From the NCBI RefSeq assembly GCF_003096675.1, contig NZ_QEKW01000018.1:22110-86109 (forward strand): a stretch of 64,000 nt of DNA. The letters are read 5' to 3'. Position numbers and translations under genes: made by a program. Under the pieces are notes generated by a model. It worked only from the letters and a program-made list of their open reading frames with translations. It did no database searches and was not told where the DNA came from. This document shows positions 9,884 to 18,291 of this stretch, piece by piece (positions within the stretch are counted from its first letter, which is position 1; each line of letters opens with the position of its first letter). Origin of the DNA: Actinomycetospora cinnamomea. GTDB lineage: Bacteria > Actinomycetota > Actinomycetes > Mycobacteriales > Pseudonocardiaceae.

Positions 9884-11239
9884 ATGAGCGTCTCCCCCGC
9901 GGCGACGAACGACGGGCGCCTGCGGGCGCCCGTGCGCGCCGGGCTGCTGGGCAAGGCGGCCGAGGCGGTCACCCTCCTGCTGCTGGCCGTCGTCGTGCCG
10001 CGCACCCTCGGTCCGGCCGACTACGGCCGGTTCTCGGTGGCCCTGACGGTGGTCGCGGTCGGCTCGGTCGCGATGACGTTGGGGGGCGCCACCCTGCTCG
10101 CCCGCTACGTCCCGGCCGCGGCGGCGCCGGAACGCCCGGCGCTGGCCCGGGCGCTGACCCTGCGGCTGGCCCGTCACCGGGCGTGGGCGTGGGCGGCGCT
10201 GGCGGTGGTCGCCGCGGCGCTCGCGGTCGCGGACCCGGCGACGTTCCCGCCGCTGGTGACGGCGTTCGTCCTCCTCGCCCTCGCCCTCAACGTCGCGGCC
10301 ACGCTCGCGCTGCAGGCCGATCTCGGGCTCGGCCGCACCGGACCGTGGTGCGCGCGCTATCCGGTGCAGAACGCCGCGCTCGTGGTGGCGGTGATCGTGC
10401 TCCACGACGCCGCGGGCTCGACCGGGGCGGCCGGGGCGATCCTCGTGGCGGCCGTGGTGGGCGCCGGCCTCGCGGCCGTCGCGTCCCGTCCCCTCCTCAC
10501 GGCGCGGCGGCACCCCGTGGTGGCGTGGCCCGAGGGCGCACCACGCTTCGGGCTCCTCCAGGCCGGGAGCGGGGTGCTGGTCCAGCTCACACAGCGGGGC
10601 GGGATCGTCGTGGTGGCGGTCGTCGGCGGGGCCGGGGCGCAGACCGGGTTCGCGGCCCTGGCGCTGGGCGTCGCGCTCGCCGCCACCTATGCGGTGGTGC
10701 AGGTCTTCACCGTCTCGTTGCCGACGCTCGCCCGCCGCGACGACGACACGCTCGACGCGGCCGAGGAGGCCGAGGGCGCCGAGGGGGCCGAGGGGGCCGA
10801 GGCCGCCCTGCGCCGCCTCGCCGGACGGCTGCTGGTCGTCGTGCTGGCCGGCGCCGCCGTCGCGGCGCCCCTGCTCGACGTCGTGACCCCGGCGGTGTTC
10901 GGCGCCGGGTTCGCGGCGGCGTCCGCGGCCTTCGTCCCGGCCCTGGCTCTGGTCGTCCTCGCCCCGGTGAACGCCCTCGCCGTGCAGGCCGCGGCGCTGC
11001 GGCTGCGACCCCGGGCGACCCTGCAGACGGCCCTGGGCGGGTTCGTGGTCTTCGGGGCGGCGGCCGCCCTGGCCGTGCCCGCCTGGGGGGCGGCGGGCGC
11101 GACGTCCGCGGCCCTGTTGGGGGCCGCCGGGTCGGTCGCGGTCGCGCTCCGGGTCCTGCCCGGCGCCGTGGGGACCCGGCTCGCCGTGGCCTCGCCGGCC
11201 GGCGCCGCGGCCGTCGTCGCGCTCGGGGTGCTGACGTGA
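9884..11239 (+). CDS. Wzx/MATE-like polysaccharide flippase
   Basis: A 451-residue polytopic membrane protein with about 12-14 hydrophobic helices and the N-terminal pattern of oligosaccharide flippases (VVPRTLGPADYGRFSVA, close to the family's LGPEEYG motif). It is expected to move lipid-linked sugar units across the membrane. A cytosolic loop near residue 295 holds a short EGAEGAEGAE repeat, probably slippage-derived. The gene overlaps the next glycosyltransferase by GTGA, and both follow the arabinosyltransferase. The ATG at 9884 is used. Confidence 0.82.
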   Translation: MSVSPAATNDGRLRAPVRAGLLGKAAEAVTLLLLAVVVPRTLGPADYGRFSVALTVVAVGSVAMTLGGATLLARYVPAAAAPERPALARALTLRLARHRAWAWAALAVVAAALAVADPATFPPLVTAFVLLALALNVAATLALQADLGLGRTGPWCARYPVQNAALVVAVIVLHDAAGSTGAAGAILVAAVVGAGLAAVASRPLLTARRHPVVAWPEGAPRFGLLQAGSGVLVQLTQRGGIVVVAVVGGAGAQTGFAALALGVALAATYAVVQVFTVSLPTLARRDDDTLDAAEEAEGAEGAEGAEAALRRLAGRLLVVVLAGAAVAAPLLDVVTPAVFGAGFAAASAAFVPALALVVLAPVNALAVQAAALRLRPRATLQTALGGFVVFGAAAALAVPAWGAAGATSAALLGAAGSVAVALRVLPGAVGTRLAVASPAGAAAVVALGVLT

Positions 11240-12129
11240 CCGGCCCGCGCATCTCGGTCGTGGTCCCGACCCGTGACCGGCCCGACCGCCTCGCGGTCTG
11301 CCTCGCCGCGCTGGAGGACCAGGACGCGACCGACCTCGAGATCGTGGTCGTCGACGACGCCTCGCGCGACGCCCGCGCCGTCGCGGACGTCGTGGCACGC
11401 GCCCCCCGCGCGCGGCTCGTGGCCGGCGCGGGCCGGGGTCCGGCGGCCGCCCGCAACGCCGGGGTCCGTGCCGCCCGGGCGCCGGTGGTCTGCTTCACCG
11501 ACGACGACTGCGAACCCGTGCCCGGGTGGGCGCGGGCCCTCGCGGCACGGATCGCCGACGGCGCCGAGGCGGCGGCGGGACCGACCCGCAACGGCCGCCC
11601 CGACAGCGTGCTGGCCGCCGCCTCCCAGACGATCGCGAGCCACCTCGCCGAGGCGGGCGTCGACCCCGTCACGCAGCGGATGCGGTTCGCCCCCACCAGC
11701 AACCTCGCGTGCCGCGCCGACGTCTGTCGCGCCGTGCCGTTCGACGAGCGCTACCCGCTGGCCGCGGGCGAGGACCGGGACTGGTGCGAGCGCCTCACCG
11801 GGGCGGGCCACGCGCTGGTCTTCGTGCCCTCCGCCCTCGTCCGCCACCACCAGGTGCTCTCGCCCACCGGGTTCTGGCGCCAGCAGGTGCGCTACGGCCG
11901 CGGCGGCTACCGCTTCCACACCGACGCCCGCCGCCACGACCGGCCCGGACGCGGCGGCCCCCGCCTCGAGTCCCCCGGGTTCTACACCGGGCTGCTGCGC
12001 CGCGGCTTCGCCGCGGGGCCCCGGGCCGGGCTGCTGGTCGGCGTGGCCCAGGTGGCGACGGCCTGGGGCATGGGGCTGGAGGCCGCCGGATCGATCATCC
12101 CGGGCCGGCGCACGGGCCCGGCGGCCTGA
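11236..12129 (+). CDS. GT2-family glycosyltransferase
   Basis: A 297-residue cytosolic or membrane-associated GT-A fold transferase. It starts with the GT2 nucleotide-sugar pattern ISVVVPTRDRPDRL, has the VVVDDAS motif, the DxD-type FTDDDCEP near residue 95, and a downstream acidic GEDRDWCERL that would hold the catalytic base. The C-terminus has a hydrophobic stretch (GLLVGVAQVATAWG). The donor and acceptor cannot be read from sequence. It is translationally coupled to the flippase by a GTGA overlap, so it probably acts on the flippase substrate. Confidence 0.88.
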   Translation: MTGPRISVVVPTRDRPDRLAVCLAALEDQDATDLEIVVVDDASRDARAVADVVARAPRARLVAGAGRGPAAARNAGVRAARAPVVCFTDDDCEPVPGWARALAARIADGAEAAAGPTRNGRPDSVLAAASQTIASHLAEAGVDPVTQRMRFAPTSNLACRADVCRAVPFDERYPLAAGEDRDWCERLTGAGHALVFVPSALVRHHQVLSPTGFWRQQVRYGRGGYRFHTDARRHDRPGRGGPRLESPGFYTGLLRRGFAAGPRAGLLVGVAQVATAWGMGLEAAGSIIPGRRTGPAA

Positions 12130-12136
12130 CCGGTCA
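12127..12136. terminator. Palindrome shared by two convergent stops
   Basis: TGACCGGTCA is a perfect 10-base palindrome that supplies the TGA stop of the GT2 gene on the plus strand and of the AlkP-type gene on the minus strand. It is too short to be a convincing terminator hairpin alone, but it leaves only 4 bases between convergent genes. Confidence 0.35.
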
Positions 12137-13663
12137 GGTCCGGCGCTCCAGCAGCGGCTCCCCGGGCAGGTTCGTCGGGTCGACGCCTGCCAGGGCGGCC
12201 GCGGTCGCGGCGATGTCGGCCAGCCGCGGCGGCCGGGACGTCGTGCGCGCCTGCGAGGCGCCCGGGACCACCAGCGCCCAGGCGTCGCCGGCGGTGTGGT
12301 TGCCGGAGCGGCCGCTGCCCCCGCCGCGCCGGTGCACCGTGCCGAACCGCTCGGAGACGACGGCGTCGAGCCGGGTGGCGGGCCGGTCGCTCCACCGCAC
12401 GATCAGGTCGGGCAACCGGTCGGAGTGCGCGCCCGTCTCGAAGGTGTCCGCGACGCGCTCCACGGCGGCGACCGACGGGGTGCCGTCGGGGTCGCGGAAG
12501 GTGGCCAGCCCCTCGGCGATCAGGTCCATCAGCGCCTCGGCGTCCCGCGGGGCGACGATGCCGTCGCGTTCACGTCCGGCCAGGTTGAGGCGGATGTAGC
12601 CCTGGTTGTCGGCGGGCTGGGCGAAGGCCTGGGTGGTGCTCCAGTCCCGCCCGCGCAGCTCGAGGCGCTCGGTGAGCATCAGCGCGACCCGGTCGGGCAG
12701 GGCGGCCGCGACCCGCGCGCGCAATCCCGTGGGCACGGCCGCGCGCAGCTTCCACACCGCGCCGGACCCGGGAGCGGGCCGGTCGCCGCCGGCTGAGCCG
12801 GCTGAACCGCCCGCACCGCCGTCGAGGACCGCGTCGAGCATCTCCGGCATCAGGTCGGCCCGGCTGGTGTTGACGTCCATGCCGACCGGCGAGGTGACGA
12901 TGACGTCGGTGCCTTCTCCGAGGGCGGCCAGCACGCGACCGAGCGCGGCGTCGACGCTCTGGTACACCTCCTCCAGGGCGCCGGAGAGCACGTGGCGGGT
13001 GGCGTCGTCGGCGCGGTCGTCGAGCTGGGAGAGGTCCCAGAACTGGTGACCGGCGACGTGACCGGCGCTGAAGGTCAGCCAGGTCAGGTCGAAGCGGTCC
13101 TGGGCCAGCAGCAGCGTGGCCGCGTCCGCCGCCCGCCCGGAGGCGGCGAGCAGGTCGCGCCGCAGGCGCAGCAGGTCGCGGGGGGAGCTGCGCCCGAAGA
13201 CCTCCTCGACCGCGGCCGCCGGCCCGAACAGCTGCTCGAGCCGACCGCGGGCGTCCGGCGGGGACGACCACGGCTGCAGCACGACCCGGTCGGTGAACTG
13301 CCAGCCGCTGACCACCGTGCCCGCGGGCGGGACCAGCGGCGGCCGGCTCTCGTAGGGGTCGAGCGCGAGGGTCCGCGCCCCCGGCCGCTCCCAGACCGGG
13401 GGTGGCGCCTCGAACGCGGTGGTGTAGCGCACGCGCTGCTCCGAGGCCGACCACTGGAACGGGTAGAACAGCCCGTGGTCGGCGAGCTCGGTGCCGCTGT
13501 AGAGGGTGTGGAACGCGCCGGCGGCGAAGTGGGTGGCCGGGGTCCGGAGCTCGTGCCACACCCCGCGCTCGCGCAGCCCCGCCAGGGCGGGGAGGCGGCC
13601 CTGGGCCAGCATCCGGTCGAGCACCGCGAGGCTCGGGGAGTCGAACTGCAGTACGGCGAGCAT
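12134..13663 (-). CDS. AlkP-superfamily (type I phosphodiesterase-like) protein
   Basis: A 509-residue member of the alkaline phosphatase/phosphodiesterase superfamily. Hallmarks are the N-terminal metal aspartate in LQFDSPS, a Thr-rich nucleophile region TPATHFAAGAFHTLYSG and LTWLTFSAGHVAGHQFWD. Where most relatives read SDHGM, this protein reads SPVGM (about residue 255), which would remove two metal ligands, so it may have changed or lost catalysis. No signal peptide is seen. It is third in a minus-strand operon after a GT2 and a Gfo/Idh gene, only 2 bases from the latter. A role in removing or transferring a phosphate-linked glycan group is inference. Confidence 0.8.
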   Translation of the reverse strand: MLAVLQFDSPSLAVLDRMLAQGRLPALAGLRERGVWHELRTPATHFAAGAFHTLYSGTELADHGLFYPFQWSASEQRVRYTTAFEAPPPVWERPGARTLALDPYESRPPLVPPAGTVVSGWQFTDRVVLQPWSSPPDARGRLEQLFGPAAAVEEVFGRSSPRDLLRLRRDLLAASGRAADAATLLLAQDRFDLTWLTFSAGHVAGHQFWDLSQLDDRADDATRHVLSGALEEVYQSVDAALGRVLAALGEGTDVIVTSPVGMDVNTSRADLMPEMLDAVLDGGAGGSAGSAGGDRPAPGSGAVWKLRAAVPTGLRARVAAALPDRVALMLTERLELRGRDWSTTQAFAQPADNQGYIRLNLAGRERDGIVAPRDAEALMDLIAEGLATFRDPDGTPSVAAVERVADTFETGAHSDRLPDLIVRWSDRPATRLDAVVSERFGTVHRRGGGSGRSGNHTAGDAWALVVPGASQARTTSRPPRLADIAATAAALAGVDPTNLPGEPLLERRT

Positions 13664-13665
13664 GC

Positions 13666-14613
13666 CTACCCTTCCGTCGCCACGCCGTCCGCGCACGCCC
13701 GCACGGCGTCGATCGTGGTCATCACCGCGAGCCCGTCGGCGGCCCGGCCCAGCGTGGGTTCGGGGTCGCCCCGCACGATCCGGGCGAACGCCTCCACCTG
13801 GGCGGTCAGCGAGGCGACCAGCGGGTGCGGCCCGGACGACGGGGCGAGGCGGCCGCCCACCGCGGCGACCAGCCCGCCCCGGCGGCGGCGCGCGAGACGG
13901 CGGCCGTCCGGTCCGCGGACCTCGACGCGCTCGCGGTAGGGCCGGTCGGTGGCGCAGCGGATGTGCGCGCGGGCGGCCCCGAGGGCGAGCTCGAACTCGG
14001 CCCGCTCCGGCGTGACCGTGGCCGCGACGACGTCGGTGACCTCGGCCCGGGTGATCCAACGGGCCAGGTCGACCAGGTGCGGGCCGAGGTCGAGCAGCGC
14101 GTCGTCGGCGACGGCGTGCGCTCCCCACCCGGCCCGGCGGTAGCCGATCTCGAGGGACAACCGCACCGGTTCCCCGGGGGGTGTCGCCGACCGCAGCTCC
14201 TCGGTGCCGGTCTCGAAGCGCCGGTTGAACGCGATGCGGGGCGCGGGTGCGAGCGCGGCCAGCTCCGCCGCCCCGGCGCGGTCGGGGGCCGGCGGCTTCT
14301 CGACCAGCGCGGGCAGGCCGGCGGCCGCCGCGACGCGGGCGTCGGCCAGGTGGGCCGCCGCCGGGGTCGCGAGCACGAGCCCGTCCGGCCCGGCCCCGGC
14401 GGCGTCGAGCGCGGCGAGCAGCTCGGCGGCGCCCGCCGCGGTGGGCACGGTGGGCTCGCCGCCGGCGAGCGCGGCCACCGCACGGCGGCGGGCCGGGTCC
14501 GGGTCGGCCAGGCCGACGAGGGTGGCCCCGGCGGCCGCCTCCAGGGCGGGGACGTAGCCGACCTCGGCGAGGCGGCCGGCCCCGATCAGCGCGAGGCGCA
14601 CCGGCGCGGTCAC
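13666..14613 (-). CDS. Gfo/Idh/MocA-family oxidoreductase
   Basis: A 315-residue NAD(P)-dependent sugar oxidoreductase. The N-terminal Rossmann motif is VRLALIGAGRLAEVGYVPAL, and the family EKP motif appears as LVEKPPAPD near residue 100. The C-terminal half has the expected alpha/beta fold with DLGPHLVDLARW carrying the conserved His. Such enzymes oxidise or reduce a carbon of a sugar or nucleotide sugar; the substrate is unknown. The GTG start overlaps the stop of the upstream GT2 gene, so it belongs to the same operon. Confidence 0.88.
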   Translation of the reverse strand: MTAPVRLALIGAGRLAEVGYVPALEAAAGATLVGLADPDPARRRAVAALAGGEPTVPTAAGAAELLAALDAAGAGPDGLVLATPAAAHLADARVAAAAGLPALVEKPPAPDRAGAAELAALAPAPRIAFNRRFETGTEELRSATPPGEPVRLSLEIGYRRAGWGAHAVADDALLDLGPHLVDLARWITRAEVTDVVAATVTPERAEFELALGAARAHIRCATDRPYRERVEVRGPDGRRLARRRRGGLVAAVGGRLAPSSGPHPLVASLTAQVEAFARIVRGDPEPTLGRAADGLAVMTTIDAVRACADGVATEG

Positions 14614-15578
14614 CGCGCCCCCTCTGCTGCCCGCTCCCGCTGCGATCGGCGCCGGTCCCGGAGGTGGACCACCACCCCGGCCGGCACCGACGCGACCGCG
14701 GTGAGGTGGTGCACCGCGTGCAGCCCGACGCCGACGACGGCCTCCCGGGCCCCGCGGCGGCGGGCGAGGAGGGCGTAGAAGTCGCGGTTGAGGCCGACCA
14801 GGACTCCGACCGCGCCCGCCGCGACCCGCGGGCGCCGCGCCGCCAGGGCGGACACGGCGAGCGTGCAGGCCAGCGCGCTGAGCCGGTGCCGCCAGCCGAG
14901 GTTCAGTGCCGTCGAGGCGCGCCCGGCCCGCAGCTGCCCGGACCTCAGCAACAGGGCCACCCACGGCACCCCGCGGCGGGCGAAGTCGGTGGCGACCATC
15001 GTCCGCAGGGTCCACGCCTTGAGGTGCGTGCCCTGGATCGCGGGGTCGAGCTCGATCCGGGCGCCGGCCGCCACCAACCGGGCACCGAGGTCGACGTCCT
15101 CGACCGAGGGGTGCGGGAACCGGTCGCCGTCGAAGCCGCCGACGGCCAGGAAGGCGTCCCGCCGCACCGCGCCCAGGCCCGACCAGAACGTCTCCGCCGG
15201 GCCCCCGGCCTGGTGGTGGACGTGGTGGTGCAGCAGGTTGCGGAAGGCGGCGACGGTGCCGCCGGCCGACGGGCTGTCGTCGTAGGACCCGAACACGGCG
15301 GTCAGCTCGGGTCGCGCGCGGAAGCGCTCCCCGATGCGCCGGAGGGCGTCGGCGTGGATCTCCACGTCGGCGTCGACGAACACCACGACATCGCCGGCCG
15401 CGCGCCGGGCCCCGAGGTTGCGGGCCGCGCAGACCGGCAGCCTGTGGGCGTGCTCCCCGTCGTCCCGGCCGTCCACCACGACGACCTCGTCGGCGCCGGC
15501 ACGCTCGATCGCCGCGACCGCGCGGGGCAGCGTCGCCGGCCGGTCGGTCGCCGGCACGACCACGGACAGGGTGGGCAT
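14610..15578 (-). CDS. GT2-family glycosyltransferase
   Basis: A 322-residue GT-A fold transferase. It begins PTLSVVVPATDRPATLPRAV and has VVVDGRDD, the donor-metal motif VVFVDADVEIH, and SVEDVDLGARL, which resembles the ED catalytic motif. The C-terminal part (about 230-300) is hydrophobic and may lie on or in the membrane. First gene of a three-gene operon (GT2, Gfo/Idh, AlkP-like). The ATG at 15578 places the protein start at the conserved beta strand. An iron-box-like palindrome lies 42 bases upstream, suggesting control by iron. Confidence 0.87.
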   Translation of the reverse strand: MPTLSVVVPATDRPATLPRAVAAIERAGADEVVVVDGRDDGEHAHRLPVCAARNLGARRAAGDVVVFVDADVEIHADALRRIGERFRARPELTAVFGSYDDSPSAGGTVAAFRNLLHHHVHHQAGGPAETFWSGLGAVRRDAFLAVGGFDGDRFPHPSVEDVDLGARLVAAGARIELDPAIQGTHLKAWTLRTMVATDFARRGVPWVALLLRSGQLRAGRASTALNLGWRHRLSALACTLAVSALAARRPRVAAGAVGVLVGLNRDFYALLARRRGAREAVVGVGLHAVHHLTAVASVPAGVVVHLRDRRRSQRERAAEGAR

Positions 15579-15620
15579 CGGCACGGACCCTAGTGCCACG
15601 CCCGTGGCGCCCCGGAACGG

Positions 15621-15639
15621 GTAGGTGAGGCACACCTTG
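15621..15639. promoter_or_regulatory. Iron-box-like palindrome upstream of the GT2 operon
   Basis: The site GTAGGTGAGGCACACCTTG matches the DtxR/IdeR consensus at 14 of 19 positions by hand alignment, with an almost perfect AGGTG/CACCT core. It lies between the GT-C-like gene stop (15664) and the start of the GT2 gene (15578), where an operator for the minus-strand glycan operon would be. Weaker than the efeO site. Confidence 0.5.
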
Positions 15640-15663
15640 GTCGCCGGCGGCACGCCCCCGGGA

Positions 15664-17127
15664 TCAGGGGGCCGGGCAGCCGACCGCGAGCACGGTCCAG
15701 CGCTCGGTCGTCGCCAGGACCCGCGCGTCGAGACCACCGGCGGCCGGATCCCCGGTGCGCAGGATCACGACGCCCGGCCGACCGCCCGACGAGTAGCCCA
15801 CGGAGGCCAGCGGGACGTCGAGGGTCCACGACAGTCCCGGCCGGGCCTGCAGGTCGATCGGTCTCGTGGCGTCGATGGCCAGGGTCCCGCATCGGAGCAG
15901 GGCGTCGCGGCCGCCGGCGAGTGCGACGGCACGGTCCAGGTCCTCCTCGAGGCGCGCGCGTTCCCCGGCCTCGGCGACCTGCCGCGGCAACCAGCCGACC
16001 CGCGGCAGCGCGAACGGCACCATCGCGGCGATCAGGAGCACCGCCACCGCCAGCCGGAGGCCCCGGTGGCCGATCGCGGCCAGCGAGCAGGCGATCCCGG
16101 TGCCCGCCAGGACGCACAGCACCGCGCCGGGTGGGGCGAGGAAACGGCTCAGCGCGGCGTAGCCGAGCAGGCTCGCCATCGCGGCCACCATCGCGATCCA
16201 GACCAGCGCCGCGACCGCCAGCACCACGGGCGTCCACGCCCGGCGGCGGACCGACCAGGACACCCCCACCGCCGCCGCCACCCAGACCGGCACCAGCACC
16301 ACGCCGCCCAGCTGGGTGCTGGTGGCCACCAGCCGTTCCGCCGCATCACCCTCGAGGACCTGCGCCCGGGTCGCCCCGCTCCAGGGGTCGCCGGAGATCA
16401 ACCAGTCCCCGCCGAGCCACAGCACGGGCGCCGTGGCGACGACGGCCACCAGCAGCGGGAGGAGCACCGGCCAACGGTCGCGGTGCGCGACCAGCAGCCA
16501 CACCGAGTAGAGCACCAGGAAGGGCCAGGCCTCCGGCCGCAGCAGGCACGCCGCCGCGCCGAGCGCCACGGCGACGCCGGGCCGGCGGTCGAGATGGCAG
16601 AGCACCGCCCCCAGGCACAGCGCGACCAGCAGCGGCTCGACGTTGCCCTGCAGGACGAGCCGGATCCAGCGGGACTCGGCGTCCGGGCCGAGCAGCAGCG
16701 CCAGCACGGCGACCAGGCCCGCGACGGGCCCGACGAACCGCGCGGACCCGTCCGGCCCGAGCCCGGCGGCCGTCCGGGCGGCGAGCCGGTAGGTCAGGCC
16801 CATCGCGACGAGACCACCCGCGCGGGCCAGTACCAGCCACAGCTCCGGTGCGGCATCACCCGCGTAGGACAGCGGGGTGGTGACCAGGACCGGCAGCGGC
16901 TTCCAGGTCGGTCCCCCCGCCGTGCTCACCGTCCCGCGCGTGGCCTCGCGCCCCCACACGAGCCAGGCCCACGGGTCGTATCCGAGCGCCGCCGGCACCC
17001 CGAGGGAGGCGGCGGCGAGCGCCACGCTCCCGGCGAGCAGCAGCAGCGTGGCCACCCGGGGCCGGCGGAACGCCACCCGGTGGGCGACCGGGGCGGGGGT
17101 CGCGCCGGTCCGCGAGAGGGACGTCAC
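15664..17127 (-). CDS. Polytopic GT-C-like membrane protein
   Basis: A 487-residue protein with about 10-11 hydrophobic helices. The first loop after helix 1 reads GYDPWAWLVWGREA, which resembles the acidic first-loop motif of GT-C (mannosyl/arabinosyl-type) transferases. The last 110 residues form a soluble extracytoplasmic domain. It probably transfers a sugar from a polyprenyl-phosphate donor outside the membrane, but the family is not recognised with certainty and a transporter-like role is not excluded. The GTG start sits in a 15-base direct repeat. It is downstream of the iron ABC ATPase gene on the same strand. Confidence 0.7.
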   Translation of the reverse strand: MTSLSRTGATPAPVAHRVAFRRPRVATLLLLAGSVALAAASLGVPAALGYDPWAWLVWGREATRGTVSTAGGPTWKPLPVLVTTPLSYAGDAAPELWLVLARAGGLVAMGLTYRLAARTAAGLGPDGSARFVGPVAGLVAVLALLLGPDAESRWIRLVLQGNVEPLLVALCLGAVLCHLDRRPGVAVALGAAACLLRPEAWPFLVLYSVWLLVAHRDRWPVLLPLLVAVVATAPVLWLGGDWLISGDPWSGATRAQVLEGDAAERLVATSTQLGGVVLVPVWVAAAVGVSWSVRRRAWTPVVLAVAALVWIAMVAAMASLLGYAALSRFLAPPGAVLCVLAGTGIACSLAAIGHRGLRLAVAVLLIAAMVPFALPRVGWLPRQVAEAGERARLEEDLDRAVALAGGRDALLRCGTLAIDATRPIDLQARPGLSWTLDVPLASVGYSSGGRPGVVILRTGDPAAGGLDARVLATTERWTVLAVGCPAP

Positions 17128-17154
17128 AGGTCGTCCGGGGTCACAGGTCGTCCG
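17123..17154. repeat. 15-base direct repeat at the GT-C gene start
   Basis: GTCACAGGTCGTCCG occurs at 17123-17137 and again at 17140-17154. The downstream copy (minus strand) contains the GTG start of the GT-C-like gene. The upstream copy creates a second GTG followed after six codons by a TGA, so it would act as a decoy start or mini-ORF. Confidence 0.75.
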
Positions 17155-17164
17155 AGTCGGGCGT

Positions 17165-18199
17165 CTAGGACGGCCCGAGCACGGTCACCGGGCCCCGCAC
17201 CGCCACGCGCACACGGTCTCCCGTCCGCCAGGCCGCCGAGCCGGGGTTGCGGCTCCGCAGGCGCAGGCCGCCCGCCAGCTCGAGACGCACGAGCTGGTCG
17301 TGGCCGAAGTAGGAGCGACCGAGGACGACCGCCTCCGCCGCGTTCCCCGGCGGGGCACCGGCCTCGTCCGGGCCGATGACCAGACCCTCGGGGCGCAGCA
17401 CGATCTCGACCGGGCCGCGCAGCGCCGTGTCGGCCGGGAACCGGCCCAGCGGGCACTCGGCGACCCCGTCGGCGGCCGTCCCGGACACGACGTCGGCATC
17501 GCCGAGGAACTCCGCCACCCACCGGGTCGCGGGGTCGCCGTACACCGTCTGCGGGGGACCGACCTGCTCGATCCGCCCGTCGCGCATCACGGCCACCACG
17601 TCGGCGAGCGACAGCGCCTCCTGCTGGTTGTGCGTCACGAGCAGGGCGCTCGCGCCCGCGGCGCGCAGGACGCCCGCGACCTCCTCGCGCAGCTCCGCGC
17701 GGAGGCCCTCGTCCAGCGCGGCGAACGGCTCGTCGAGCAGCACCACGTGGGGCTCCGTGGCCAGCGCGCGGGCGAGGGCGATCCGCTGGCGCTCGCCCCC
17801 GGACAGCTCGTGGGGGAAGGCCCCGGCGCGGTCCGCGAGCCCGACGAGCTCGAGGCACTCCTCGACGCGGCCGGCGCGCGGCCCACCGAACTCGAGGTTC
17901 GCCCGCACCGACAGGTGGGGGAAGAGAGCCCCGTCCTGGAACACCATGCCGATGCGACGCTTGTCGGGCTCCACCCAGACGCCCTCGCCGGCGACCGCGA
18001 GCCCCCCGATGGCGACGGAGCCGGCGTCGGGCACCTCGAAACCGGCGATCAGGCGCAGGAGCGTGGTCTTGCCCGATCCGCTCGGCCCGACCAGCGCGAC
18101 CAGCTCGCCCGACCCGACCCGCAGCGACGCCCCGGCCACCGCCGGGTGACCGCCGAACGCCTTCTCGAGGTCCACGGCGTCGATCGTGGAGGCCCTCAT
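17165..18199 (-). CDS. Fe(III) ABC transporter ATP-binding protein (FbpC-like)
   Basis: A 344-residue ATPase of the FbpC/PotA/CysA type that powers the adjacent permease. Walker A GPSGSGKTT is at residues 38-46, the Q-loop in MVFQDGALFPHL, the signature LSGGERQ at 132-138, Walker B VVLLDEP at 152-158 and the H-loop LVTHNQQEAL. A C-terminal regulatory (TOBE-like) domain follows from about residue 235. It is divergent from the binding-protein gene and separated from it by a probable iron box, so both halves of the transporter would be derepressed together. Confidence 0.9.
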   Translation of the reverse strand: MRASTIDAVDLEKAFGGHPAVAGASLRVGSGELVALVGPSGSGKTTLLRLIAGFEVPDAGSVAIGGLAVAGEGVWVEPDKRRIGMVFQDGALFPHLSVRANLEFGGPRAGRVEECLELVGLADRAGAFPHELSGGERQRIALARALATEPHVVLLDEPFAALDEGLRAELREEVAGVLRAAGASALLVTHNQQEALSLADVVAVMRDGRIEQVGPPQTVYGDPATRWVAEFLGDADVVSGTAADGVAECPLGRFPADTALRGPVEIVLRPEGLVIGPDEAGAPPGNAAEAVVLGRSYFGHDQLVRLELAGGLRLRSRNPGSAAWRTGDRVRVAVRGPVTVLGPS

Positions 18200-18201
18200 G
18201 G

Positions 18202-18220
18202 TTTGGCTACCCTAGCCTAT
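18202..18220. promoter_or_regulatory. Iron-box-like operator in the divergent Fe transporter promoter
   Basis: The site TTTGGCTACCCTAGCCTAT matches the DtxR/IdeR consensus at 14 of 19 positions by hand alignment. It lies directly upstream of the ATPase gene (minus strand) and 72 bases before the binding-protein gene (plus strand). The iron-transport function of both genes makes the operator call plausible. Confidence 0.6.
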
Positions 18221-18291
18221 GCTGACGGCAGGTCGCGGCGTCCCGCTCGGGACCGCCGCCCGACGAGCGCCGTCCCCCGGGAGATCCACCG

